In this document: positions 1 to 7,000 of the stretch, piece by piece
Numbering within the stretch: the first letter of the stretch is position 1
How the letters are laid out: each line of letters begins with the position of its first letter
Assembly: GCA_036267975.1 (NCBI GenBank)
Contig: DATAVA010000001.1
Coordinates: 62,001-126,000 of the forward strand
DNA length: 64,000 bases
Direction of reading: 5' to 3'
Source: DAIDKA01 sp036267975
GTDB lineage: Bacteria > Pseudomonadota > Gammaproteobacteria > Steroidobacterales > Steroidobacteraceae
Notes under the pieces: model-generated
What the model was told of the DNA's origin: nothing
Seen by the model: only the letters and a program-made list of their open reading frames with translations
Database searches by the model: none
Translations under genes and position numbers: made by a program

Positions 1-410
1 GGTAATGCCGAGGAATACGGTGGCACGGTCGCGCTCCTGCGTTCAAGCTGCGACCACAAGGTATCGATGTGCACGCTAAGCGGCATCGGTGCGATCGAAC
101 CCTGCGGCGGTGCAGGCGCCGCGGTGGTGTCGGGCACGCTGAAGTGCCGGCGGACAAACAACCGCAACGCGGCGAGCGACCGCGGCCGCTGTGCGTGATA
201 CTCGCGCAGAATTGTTGCGGGTGAGGCAAGCGGCACCGCATCGGGGAATGTCTTGCTGTCGCGGAACAGCGCGGCGCTCTGCACTGCCACGAACAGATCT
301 TCGAATTCGGCCTGCGGCGGCCGGGGCGTACCCGACGCAGCGACACCCGCCGTCAGCAGACACAGGGCCGATACCCAAATACAACGGCGCGAGCGGCTGG
401 ATCGTGACAT
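1..410 (-). CDS. treA: Periplasmic trehalase, N-terminal part (runs off the left edge)
   Basis: Reading the minus strand from an ATG at 410 gives an open frame to base 1 with no stop, so the gene is cut by the window. Trehalases (GH37) hydrolyse trehalose to two glucose molecules in the periplasm. About 136 residues are present: a short Arg-rich start, a hydrophobic segment ending near AASG that looks like a Sec signal, then the family opening DLFVAVQSAALFRDSKTFPD, an ILREY motif and LRLFVRRHF, as in GH37 trehalases. The upstream stop of the channel gene (420-422) lies in the same frame, so 410 is the first possible ATG; the ribosome site is weak. The catalytic region is outside the window. 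Confidence 0.86.
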   Translation of the reverse strand, partial: MSRSSRSRRCIWVSALCLLTAGVAASGTPRPPQAEFEDLFVAVQSAALFRDSKTFPDAVPLASPATILREYHAQRPRSLAALRLFVRRHFSVPDTTAAPAPPQGSIAPMPLSVHIDTLWSQLERRSATVPPYSSAL

Positions 411-419
411 CGTCGAAGC

Positions 420-1838
420 CTATAGTGGCGCGGACTCGGCGCCGCGCGCCAGCTGGGCGCGCCACTGGGGCAGAGCGTGCGGCCACCTTGTCTGGATGCA
501 GGCAATGAACTTTTCGCGAATCTCGCAGCGCAAGTCGAAGTTCGTCGCGGAATCCGTCGAGGTCGCGAGCACGCGCAACTGCATGGTCCGCTCGCTCGTA
601 TCCGTCACCTGCAGGTTCCAGAAGCGCCGGTCCCAGCGCGAACTGCTCTCGATGATGTCTTTGAGGACACCCCGTCCCTCCTCCACCGGGAAGCTATAGT
701 CGACCCAGACGATGACCTGGCCGAGGATCTGCGCCGATGAGCGGGTCCAGTTCGCGAAGGGCTTCTCGATGAAATAACTCAGCGGCACGATCAGGCGCCG
801 GTCATCCCAGATATGGATGACGACGTAGGTGAGGGTGATCTCCTCGATGCGTCCCCACTCCCCTTCGACCACCACCACATCGTCCTGACGCATCGGCTGG
901 GCCAGCGCGATCTGGAACCCGGCGAACAGGTTGCCGAGGGTCTTCTGCGCGGCAATGCCGGCGATGATGCCGACCACGCCGGCTGAGGCGAGCAGGCTGG
1001 CCCCGACCTGGCGCACTTCGGCGAACAGCATCAGGACGCAGGCAATGGTCACCAGGGCAATGCCGACATCGATGACCTTGCCGATCACGCGCACCTGCGT
1101 GTAGACGGTACGGGCGCGCAGATTGTCGGTGGCCGCAAGATCGTAACGACGCAGCAGCGCCTGCTCGCCAGTGCGCGTCGCCTGCAGCAGGACGGCGGCG
1201 ACTGCGCCGATGAACACGATGCTGGTGGCCCGCGAAGCAATGCCGGCGAAACGCTCCGGAAGCTCCAGAATCGGCAGCATCAGTATCGCGCCCAGCACCG
1301 GCAGCATGACGCGCGCACTTCTGCCCAACAATGGCAGTACCAGGTCATCAATCCTGGTCTGCGTGCGCGCCGCCCAGCCGCTCAGCCAGGATTCCAGCAC
1401 ATGCGTCAAGCGATAGATGAGCCACACGATGATGGCGAAGGCGCCCACCCTGGCAAGCGAATCAAACAGGGTCTGAAAAAGACTGATCGCAGCCGGTGGC
1501 GCGATGTGTGGCAGCAATACTCCGAGACTCAGGTATAAGGCGCATCCCCCGACAAAGACCTGGGCCGGCGTGCCCAAGGCAAACGCCGCCAGATGGCGCA
1601 GCGGCGCCGCTCGGGTCGTGGTCGCACCGTGCCGCGCCCGCTGCCGCGCGAGTATTGCGAGCGCCGTGCTAACGAGCGCCGCCAGCACCAGGATCACCAC
1701 GATACTTCCCAGATCGAGCGCCGAAAAGGAGCCGATGACGGGACGCTGCGCTGCGGGCCCCGCGACGTCGAGAATCAATGCGCGGATCAAAATGACGGGC
1801 CCGGCGGAGGCGGAGTCCACTGCTGCAGTGGTGTTCAT
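420..1838 (-). CDS. MscS-family mechanosensitive ion channel (472 aa)
   Basis: A small-conductance mechanosensitive channel that would release solutes on hypo-osmotic shock from the inner membrane. The N-terminal half has several hydrophobic segments (roughly residues 45-65, 90-115, 130-150, 175-235, 255-300). They are followed by the pore-lining glycine/alanine-rich helix around GIIAGIAAQKTLGNLFAGFQ and the MscS beta domain with EGEWGRIEEITLTYV and FANWTRSSAQILG. The length fits the larger MscS homologues with extra N-terminal helices rather than minimal MscS. A perfect AGGAGG lies 6 nt before the ATG at 1838. The trehalase starts 9 nt downstream in the same frame, so the two are probably co-transcribed, which would fit osmolyte handling (inference). 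Confidence 0.93.
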   Translation of the reverse strand: MNTTAAVDSASAGPVILIRALILDVAGPAAQRPVIGSFSALDLGSIVVILVLAALVSTALAILARQRARHGATTTRAAPLRHLAAFALGTPAQVFVGGCALYLSLGVLLPHIAPPAAISLFQTLFDSLARVGAFAIIVWLIYRLTHVLESWLSGWAARTQTRIDDLVLPLLGRSARVMLPVLGAILMLPILELPERFAGIASRATSIVFIGAVAAVLLQATRTGEQALLRRYDLAATDNLRARTVYTQVRVIGKVIDVGIALVTIACVLMLFAEVRQVGASLLASAGVVGIIAGIAAQKTLGNLFAGFQIALAQPMRQDDVVVVEGEWGRIEEITLTYVVIHIWDDRRLIVPLSYFIEKPFANWTRSSAQILGQVIVWVDYSFPVEEGRGVLKDIIESSSRWDRRFWNLQVTDTSERTMQLRVLATSTDSATNFDLRCEIREKFIACIQTRWPHALPQWRAQLARGAESAPL

Positions 1839-1951
1839 CGTGGCCTCCTTGTGAAGCCTGGTGGCAACCCTAGGCTACGGGCTGCGAAGGCGAAAATGCC
1901 GCAGTTTCTGCTGTCGGCGCCCGCTGACACGCGGCCAGGAGGCGTTTGCGG

Positions 1952-1957
1952 TATACT
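1952..1957 (+). promoter_or_regulatory. Candidate -10 box of ssrA
   Basis: TATACT sits 15 nt upstream of the mature tmRNA 5' end. Precursor tmRNA is trimmed by RNase P, so a transcription start between the box and base 1973 is expected. I see no good -35 at 16-18 nt spacing, so the promoter assignment rests on the -10 box and position alone. Confidence 0.4.
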
Positions 1958-1972
1958 GCCGGCGTTCCAGAA

Positions 1973-2326
1973 GGGGGCGACCGGTTTCGACGTGGGTTGC
2001 AAAACTTCAGGGGCGTACCGAGGTGCATGAGTCCTCGTTAAACTCTTTTGCAAATTATAGTTGCCAACGACGACAACTTCGCTCTGGCCGCTTAACCCGG
2101 CCTAACCTCAGACCAGCTGGTGCCTGTGCCACTGACCCTGGGGACGCGCTCACAGGATCGCTCTGCATCGTGCTACGGGGTGCAGCGTTAAGAGACACCG
2201 TGGCTGGCCTAGCGTCTTCCCTGCTGCTCGGGTAGCGCGAAGCGAGAAAACAAAGAGACAGCTACGTACGTAGAGCCGGAAGCGTAGTGCTTACGGACGG
2301 GGGTTCGATTCCCCCCGCCTCCACCA
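1973..2326 (+). ncRNA. ssrA: Transfer-messenger RNA (tmRNA)
   Basis: A one-piece tmRNA that rescues stalled ribosomes and tags the nascent peptide for proteolysis. The 5' end GGGGGCG pairs over 7 bp (one G-U) with CGCCTCC just before the encoded ACCA 3' end at 2326. The T-arm GGTTCGATTCC is present, and the 5' part has the conserved GGTTTCGACGTGGG. The tag reading frame at 2063-2095 codes for ANDDNFALAA followed by TAA, close to the enterobacterial ANDENYALAA. The length of 354 nt is normal. tmRNA genes are common island integration sites, and the next two genes downstream are both broken (see findings). Confidence 0.98.
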
Positions 2327-2329
2327 CTG

Positions 2330-2390
2330 AGGGTTCCTGGCCGATCGGCCGGGAACCCTGATCCACCACGAGCGCGCTCGCGGCGTTTTT
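2330..2390 (+). terminator. Probable ssrA terminator region
   Basis: Immediately after the tmRNA is an inverted repeat, AGGGTTCC (2330-2337) with GGAACCCT (2352-2359), closed by a GGCC-GATC-GGCC inner stem. It lacks a T-run directly after it. A second self-complementary element CGAGCGCGCTCG (2369-2380) is followed by five T at 2386-2390. Together they look like the end of the ssrA transcript, but which one terminates is not clear from sequence. Confidence 0.5.
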
Positions 2391-2476
2391 CCGACACCGC
2401 GCTGCGCCTTCGCCCTCCAGCTAAGGGCCCGGCTCGCGAATAAGTTCGTCGGACAACAACCGCGGACTCGCCAGCC

Positions 2477-2635
2477 ATGTGGATCGTCAAGGCAGCGCTG
2501 CAGCATCCGTACACCTTCCTCATGCTCGCCGCACTCATCGTCATTTTGGGCGTGTTCTCGATCCTGAACACCGCGACCGACATCTTTCCGACCATCCGGA
2601 TTCCCATCGTCGCGGTGATCTGGCGCAGCGGATGA
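2477..2635 (+). pseudogene. 5' remnant of an RND efflux transporter gene
   Basis: An ATG at 2477 opens 52 codons that match the N-terminus of AcrB/HAE1-type RND pumps: MWIVKAALQHPYTFLMLA, a first membrane helix, then the family pattern TDIFPTIRIPIVAVIWR. Normal RND proteins exceed 1000 residues. Here homology stops at VIWR and a TGA follows two codons later (2633-2635). No further RND-like sequence follows, and the next bases belong to a GH8 fragment on the other strand. This is therefore a truncated remnant left by a deletion or rearrangement. A short membrane peptide could still be made, but I see no reason to expect function. Confidence 0.8.
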
Positions 2636-3196
2636 TGGCGCATGCCGCGCAGAATCCGCGCAGCTTCCTTCTGATAGTCCTAGATTCCCTTGCCGTTGCC
2701 CCAGCGATGCGCCGCGAAATACAGCGCCATCACATAGTATTCCTCGCCATCGGGCGCCGCGCCCGTCGAACGCGGCGTGCCGTCGGTGCTCATCGAGCAG
2801 GCGAAGTAACCCACCGATGGATTCTTCGGATCGGTGATCTGCATATAGGTCTTGGACCAGTTCCACAGCGCATCGAACTCACGCTTCTTGTCCAATTGCA
2901 CGGCGATCATCATCCCGTAGCTCATGCCCTCGGTGCGCGCGTCATTGTTCGCCCAGTCGGTGATATAGGCCAGGGTGCCATTCGCGTTCGCGCCGCTTTC
3001 GAAATAGATGCGCTGCTCCTGACCATCACCGTGAAAGAGCTGCGCAAATGCGTGCTCGATCTTTGTGTGACTTTTCGGCGCGACTGCGGCCCAACCGTTC
3101 CACGAACAGATCGTGGTACACACGCGGCGATGCCGCCATGACGTCGCGCGCGCACAGCACCAGCAGTCCGGTCATGAGGAACAGCGCCGGCTTCAT
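2636..3196 (-). pseudogene. Decayed GH8 reducing-end oligoxylanase (Rex-like)
   Basis: The minus strand encodes the first third of a glycoside hydrolase family 8 exo-oligoxylanase. It has a signal-like start (MKPALFLMTGLLVLCARDVMA), then AFAQLFHGDGQ, WANNDARTEGMSYGMMIAVQ with the catalytic acid Glu, and PDGEEYYVMALYFAAHRWGN. It is broken three ways. A frameshift near the AAAA run (minus strand) at 3072-3075 separates the signal peptide frame from the body. An in-frame TAG at 2680-2682 interrupts GNGKGI from DYQKEAARILRGMRHH. The rest of the gene (normally about 380-400 aa) is missing, replaced by the RND remnant. The ATG overlaps the stop of the transporter gene upstream by ATGA, so the intact ancestor was probably translationally coupled to that importer. 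Confidence 0.85.
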
Positions 3197-4473
3197 CCCG
3201 GCACCCGCGTCACACGCTGCAGTTTCGGGCTCAAGATATGAATCAGCACAAGTGCGATCAGATAGACCGATGCGGCAATGACGAACAGTATCCGATATGA
3301 CCCCGTCGCCTGCAGAATCTGGCCGACAAACTGCGTGAACAGCATGCCGCCTACCGCGCCCATCATGCCGCCGATACCGATGACGGAGGCAACGGCCGAA
3401 CGCGGCAGCACATCGGAAGGATACGTGTACACGTTCGCCGAGAAGCCCTGATGCGCGGCGGCGGCCAGTCCGATCAACAGCACCGCCAGCCACAGCTGCC
3501 TGGCCCCGTCGACCAGCAGCACCGGCAACACCAGCAGCGCACATACGAGCAGCGTCGTTTTGCGGGCGACATTCACGGTGACGCCGTGCTTCATCAGCGC
3601 CGAGGAGCAGAACCCGCCGAGCACTGACCCCACATCGGAGATCAGGTAGATCGCAATCAGGGGCGGCCCGAAGCTGCTCAGATCGAGATGGTAGGTCTTG
3701 TTGAGGAAATCCGGCAGCCAGAACAGATAGAACCACCAGATCGGATCAATCAGGAACCTGGCACTGGCATAGGCCCAGGTTTCCTTCAACCTCAGCAGTG
3801 CCCACCAGGACACGGAGCTCACCGGGTCCGCCGGGTCTGACTCGATCAGCGCCAGCTCCTGCGCGCCCACGCGCGGGTGCTGCTGCGGCCGCCGGTACAT
3901 GGTCAGCCACGCAACCAGCCAGATCAGCCCGATTGCGCCGGTGACGAAGAAGGATGCGCGCCAGCCCCAGCGCGCCGTGACCAGCGGTACGAGCGCCGGC
4001 GCGATGATGGCGCCGAGATTGGTTCCGGCATTGAAGATGCCCACAGCGAGCGCACGCTCGCGCTGCGGGAACCAGTCCGCGATGGCCTTGAGGCTGGAAG
4101 GAAACGCGCCCGATTCACCCAGGCCCAAGCCGACGCGCGCCAGGGTGAACTGCACGGTGGTGGCCGCAAGCCCCGCGGCCAGGTGCGACAGATTCCACAG
4201 GACGAAGGCTATCGCATAGCCCGTTCTGGCCCCGACGCGGTCCAGCACCCGGCCGAACGTCACATAGCCCAGGGCATAAGCGGCCTGGAACCAGAAGACG
4301 ATATTGGCGTAACCGACCTCATCGAGCGCGAACGCGTGCTGCAGGGGGTCTTTGAGCAGTCCGACCGTCTGGCGCTGGATATAGTTGATGGCCATCGCTG
4401 CGAGCAGCAGCCCGCAGATGACCCATCGATACCGTCCAGGCCCTGCCGGTCGGACGCGGCGGTTCAGCGTCAT
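3193..4473 (-). CDS. MFS transporter, anion:cation symporter (ACS) type
   Basis: A 426-residue major facilitator with about 12 hydrophobic segments. The first helix region (WVICGLLLAAMAINYIQRQT) and the loop GRVLDRVGARTGY (MFS signature between helices 2 and 3) resemble ExuT-like hexuronate transporters of the ACS family, as do GLGLGESGAFPSSLKAIADWF and FNAGTNLGAIIAPALVPL. The likely cargo is a sugar acid or small glycoside, but specificity is not readable. It lies between the PQQ dehydrogenase (21 nt upstream) and the dead GH8 gene (ATGA overlap downstream), so the group reads as one operon. The old partner gene suggests plant polysaccharide breakdown products as substrates (inference). Confidence 0.87.
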   Translation of the reverse strand: MTLNRRVRPAGPGRYRWVICGLLLAAMAINYIQRQTVGLLKDPLQHAFALDEVGYANIVFWFQAAYALGYVTFGRVLDRVGARTGYAIAFVLWNLSHLAAGLAATTVQFTLARVGLGLGESGAFPSSLKAIADWFPQRERALAVGIFNAGTNLGAIIAPALVPLVTARWGWRASFFVTGAIGLIWLVAWLTMYRRPQQHPRVGAQELALIESDPADPVSSVSWWALLRLKETWAYASARFLIDPIWWFYLFWLPDFLNKTYHLDLSSFGPPLIAIYLISDVGSVLGGFCSSALMKHGVTVNVARKTTLLVCALLVLPVLLVDGARQLWLAVLLIGLAAAAHQGFSANVYTYPSDVLPRSAVASVIGIGGMMGAVGGMLFTQFVGQILQATGSYRILFVIAASVYLIALVLIHILSPKLQRVTRVPG

Positions 4474-4494
4474 CCGCTGGACCGCCGCCCGCCG

Positions 4495-6651
4495 TTATTG
4501 ATGCAGCGCCGGGGGCGGCGCGGCAGGCGCCGGAGCCGCCGCAGGTGGGCCACCCCGTCCACGGCCCTGGCCCGGGGGAGGCGGCGGTGCATTCTTCGCC
4601 AGCGTTGCCTCGTGCACCATGTAGGCGCGGATGTCATCGGCATCCTGCGGCGTGATGTCCTTCTTGAATGACACCATCCCATTTTCCTGCAGCGCGCCGC
4701 CGATCACAATGGCGTTGAACGCATCGGCGCTCCACAACCCGCCCGCGTAGCGCAGGTCCGGAAACAGGCTGCTCACTGCGCGGCCGCCGGCAGCGTTGTT
4801 GCCGTGACAGCCGGCACAATGCGCCGTGTACTGGCGTTCCCCGTTCTCCAGCTGTGCGGCGGTGCCGAACTGTGGCGGTGGATTGAGCACCGGCGGAGTG
4901 AAGGGTGTTGCCGCCGGCAGCGTCACCTTGCCATCGAGCTTGTACACCAGCAGCCGTGCGTAGTTCGGCGCCCAGTAGCCGCCGCCACCAAATCCTGACT
5001 GGCCGGCCGCCACGACGGCGACATACTGCACGCCATCGATCTCATAGGTGGACGGACCGCCGGTGATTCCCGCCTGGGTATTGGTCGACCAGACTTTCTG
5101 GCCGTTGTCGGCGCGGAACGCCGTGAAGTCATGCGCCCCAGTACCCTGGAACACCAGATTGCCGGCCGTCGTCATGGTACCGGCACGGCCCGTGCCTTCG
5201 GGCTGTATCCAGCCGACCTTCTGGTTGACCGGATCCCAGGCCAGCAGGTACGAACCGGGCCCCTCGATTTTCGGCATTGGCACCTGCGGTTTCTTGGCAA
5301 TATTGATGGAGAGCATCTGATTGCCCATCTTCATGCCCGCCTCGGCCACATAGCCGAAGGTGCGATAGCTGGTCGGTATGTACACAAACCCGGTCTCGGG
5401 GTTGTAGGACATCGGGTTCCACACATGCGACTGGAAGCCCAGCAGGTACCATCCCTTGCCGGTCTTGCCGTAGTTGGCTTCCGGATTGGGGATGGGATGG
5501 CCGTCCTTGTCGAAGCCGAGCATCCAGTTGACGGCCGGCACGAACGGATGGCCGGAGAGGAACTTGCCGGTCTTGGCATCGAGCACGTAGAAAATGCCAT
5601 TCTTCGGGGCGTGCATCACGACGTGCTTCTTCACGCCGTTGAGCACGAGGTCCGCCACCGTGATCTGCGCCGTGCTGTCGTAGTCGAAGTTCTCCGCCGG
5701 GCTTTCCTGGTAGTGCCAGACGTACTTGCCGGTCTTCGCCTGCAGCGCGACCACCGAAGCGGTGAACAGGTTGGCGCCACCGCCCGGGGAGCGGACCTCC
5801 GCTGGCCACGGGGCACCATTGCCGGTACCGATATATACGTAGTCGGTGACGGGATCATAGGTAATGGCATCCCAGGGGGTGCCGCCACCGCCGAACTTCC
5901 ACCACTCGCCATTCCAGGTCTTCGCCGCCATGGCCAGTTCAGGCTGTTCGAAACCCTTTGACGGATCCCCGGGCACGGACCACCAGCGCCACACTTCCTT
6001 GCCGGTATCGACACTGTAGGCGGCGAGATAACCGCGCTCTTCGAATTCCGACCCCGCCTCACCGATGTAGATCAGCCCATGAGCGATACGCGGTGCGCCG
6101 GTGATGGACAGCCACTTCTTCGGATCGGTGGCCTGGATCTCCCAGATCTTATCGCCCGTCTTCGCGTCCGCGGCGATCAGGCGTCCATCCAGGGTGCCCC
6201 AAATGACCTTGCCCTCCGAGACCGCGACGCCGCGATTGACGATACCGCAGCACAGGCGGACGGCGTACTCGCCGGGCACGTGCGGGTCGTACTTCCACAG
6301 CTTCTTGCCGGTCCGGGCGTCGAAGGCGTACACCTTGCTCCACGGCGAGGTGACAAAAATGCGGCCGTCGACCACCACTGGCGTGGTCTCATAGCTGCCG
6401 CCACGCTCGGACAGGTCCCCGTACCAGGCAAGCCCCAGCCGGTTGGCGGTATCGACACTCACCTGCGTGAGCGGGCTGTAACGCTGTTCGTTGTAGCTGC
6501 GCCCGTAGGAGGGCCACTCGCTGGCCTTCGGCATGGCCGGACTGCCATTGGTGGCAGCAGCACTGTCGGCATCCGGCCCGGACACTGACTGGCAACCGGC
6601 CGCCATGGCCAGCGCCGCGGCACACAAAAAAGAAAGAATCGGGCTACGCAT
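4495..6651 (-). CDS. PQQ-dependent quinohemoprotein alcohol dehydrogenase
   Basis: A 718-residue periplasmic or membrane-anchored quinoprotein that would oxidise alcohols to aldehydes and pass electrons through its own heme c. The N-terminus MRSPILSFLCAAALAMAAGC looks like a lipoprotein signal with Cys20, although the -3 residue is Ala. The eight-bladed propeller has W-motif repeats, the vicinal cysteine pair LCCG (about 134-135), GTPWDAITYDPVTDYVYIGTGNGAPW-type blades and the ENFDYD segment expected near the catalytic Asp. A C-terminal cytochrome c domain carries CAGCH (about 612-616) and a likely Met ligand in NGMVSF, then a Pro/Ala/Gly-rich tail. The open frame extends upstream to 6837, but that part lacks a signal peptide, so I start at 6651. 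Divergent from the methylhydroxylase genes, it may oxidise the alcohol they form (inference). Confidence 0.9.
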   Translation of the reverse strand: MRSPILSFLCAAALAMAAGCQSVSGPDADSAAATNGSPAMPKASEWPSYGRSYNEQRYSPLTQVSVDTANRLGLAWYGDLSERGGSYETTPVVVDGRIFVTSPWSKVYAFDARTGKKLWKYDPHVPGEYAVRLCCGIVNRGVAVSEGKVIWGTLDGRLIAADAKTGDKIWEIQATDPKKWLSITGAPRIAHGLIYIGEAGSEFEERGYLAAYSVDTGKEVWRWWSVPGDPSKGFEQPELAMAAKTWNGEWWKFGGGGTPWDAITYDPVTDYVYIGTGNGAPWPAEVRSPGGGANLFTASVVALQAKTGKYVWHYQESPAENFDYDSTAQITVADLVLNGVKKHVVMHAPKNGIFYVLDAKTGKFLSGHPFVPAVNWMLGFDKDGHPIPNPEANYGKTGKGWYLLGFQSHVWNPMSYNPETGFVYIPTSYRTFGYVAEAGMKMGNQMLSINIAKKPQVPMPKIEGPGSYLLAWDPVNQKVGWIQPEGTGRAGTMTTAGNLVFQGTGAHDFTAFRADNGQKVWSTNTQAGITGGPSTYEIDGVQYVAVVAAGQSGFGGGGYWAPNYARLLVYKLDGKVTLPAATPFTPPVLNPPPQFGTAAQLENGERQYTAHCAGCHGNNAAGGRAVSSLFPDLRYAGGLWSADAFNAIVIGGALQENGMVSFKKDITPQDADDIRAYMVHEATLAKNAPPPPPGQGRGRGGPPAAAPAPAAPPPALHQ

Positions 6652-7000
6652 GTAAAGAACCCCCAGCGCGCGCTTGGCGCGTCTTAACCGCTGATTGTAC
6701 AGGCGGCACCGTCGGGGCACAGGAATAGCTATCTTGAGCCCCCGTAGCCTAGTCAACCGGTCGCCCCGGCCGGGAGGCTGCCGAGCACCTGCCCCGCAGG
6801 CCCGCACGGGCGCCAGCGCCCCACCCCACCCCGCCACCGCGGCGCGGGTCTTTGCGCACTTGATATCGCAACGGTTGGAACGTGAACGATACGCACTGAT
6901 GATTCATCGGCGGCGGTTCGTTACGCGCGCGCGCGGCGGCCGGTTGCTGCAGCTGCGGTATGATGACCGGCGAGTCATCACATCGAGAAGGGCCAATCCA
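6652..7000. other. Divergent intergenic region with candidate operator
   Basis: This 349-bp stretch separates the PQQ dehydrogenase from the methylhydroxylase flavoprotein. It holds no convincing gene, although open frames extend into it from both sides. Near its right end a perfect 7-bp dyad TGATGAC-N6-GTCATCA (6961-6980) overlaps a TATGAT box (6959-6964) and lies just before a good ribosome site (AGAAGGG, 6986-6992). I could not find a matching -35 at normal spacing. Confidence 0.5.
6961..6980. promoter_or_regulatory. Perfect 7-bp inverted repeat, candidate operator
   Basis: TGATGAC and GTCATCA are exact reverse complements with a 6-base spacer. The dyad overlaps a -10-like TATGAT and is 21 bases upstream of the proposed TTG start of the flavoprotein gene. 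That position fits a repressor or activator site controlling the aromatic-oxidation genes. No candidate regulator gene is adjacent. Confidence 0.45.

Noticed and set aside
2209..2643. Minus-strand frames overlapping the tmRNA 3' end
   Set aside because: They run over a structured RNA gene and the RND/GH8 scar and contain no domain of their own beyond the GH8 tail residues.
1973..2700. Integrated element at ssrA
   Set aside because: The site and the broken genes suggest past rearrangement, but there is no integrase and I could not find a repeated tmRNA 3' end, so no element is annotated.
6652..6837. N-terminal extension of the PQQ dehydrogenase to 6837
   Set aside because: It would bury the export signal inside the protein; the start at 6651 gives a proper signal at the N-terminus.
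6695..7000. 102-residue N-terminal extension of the methylhydroxylase flavoprotein
   Set aside because: Arg/Pro-rich, no family match, and it covers the dyad and ribosome site that fit the TTG at 7001.
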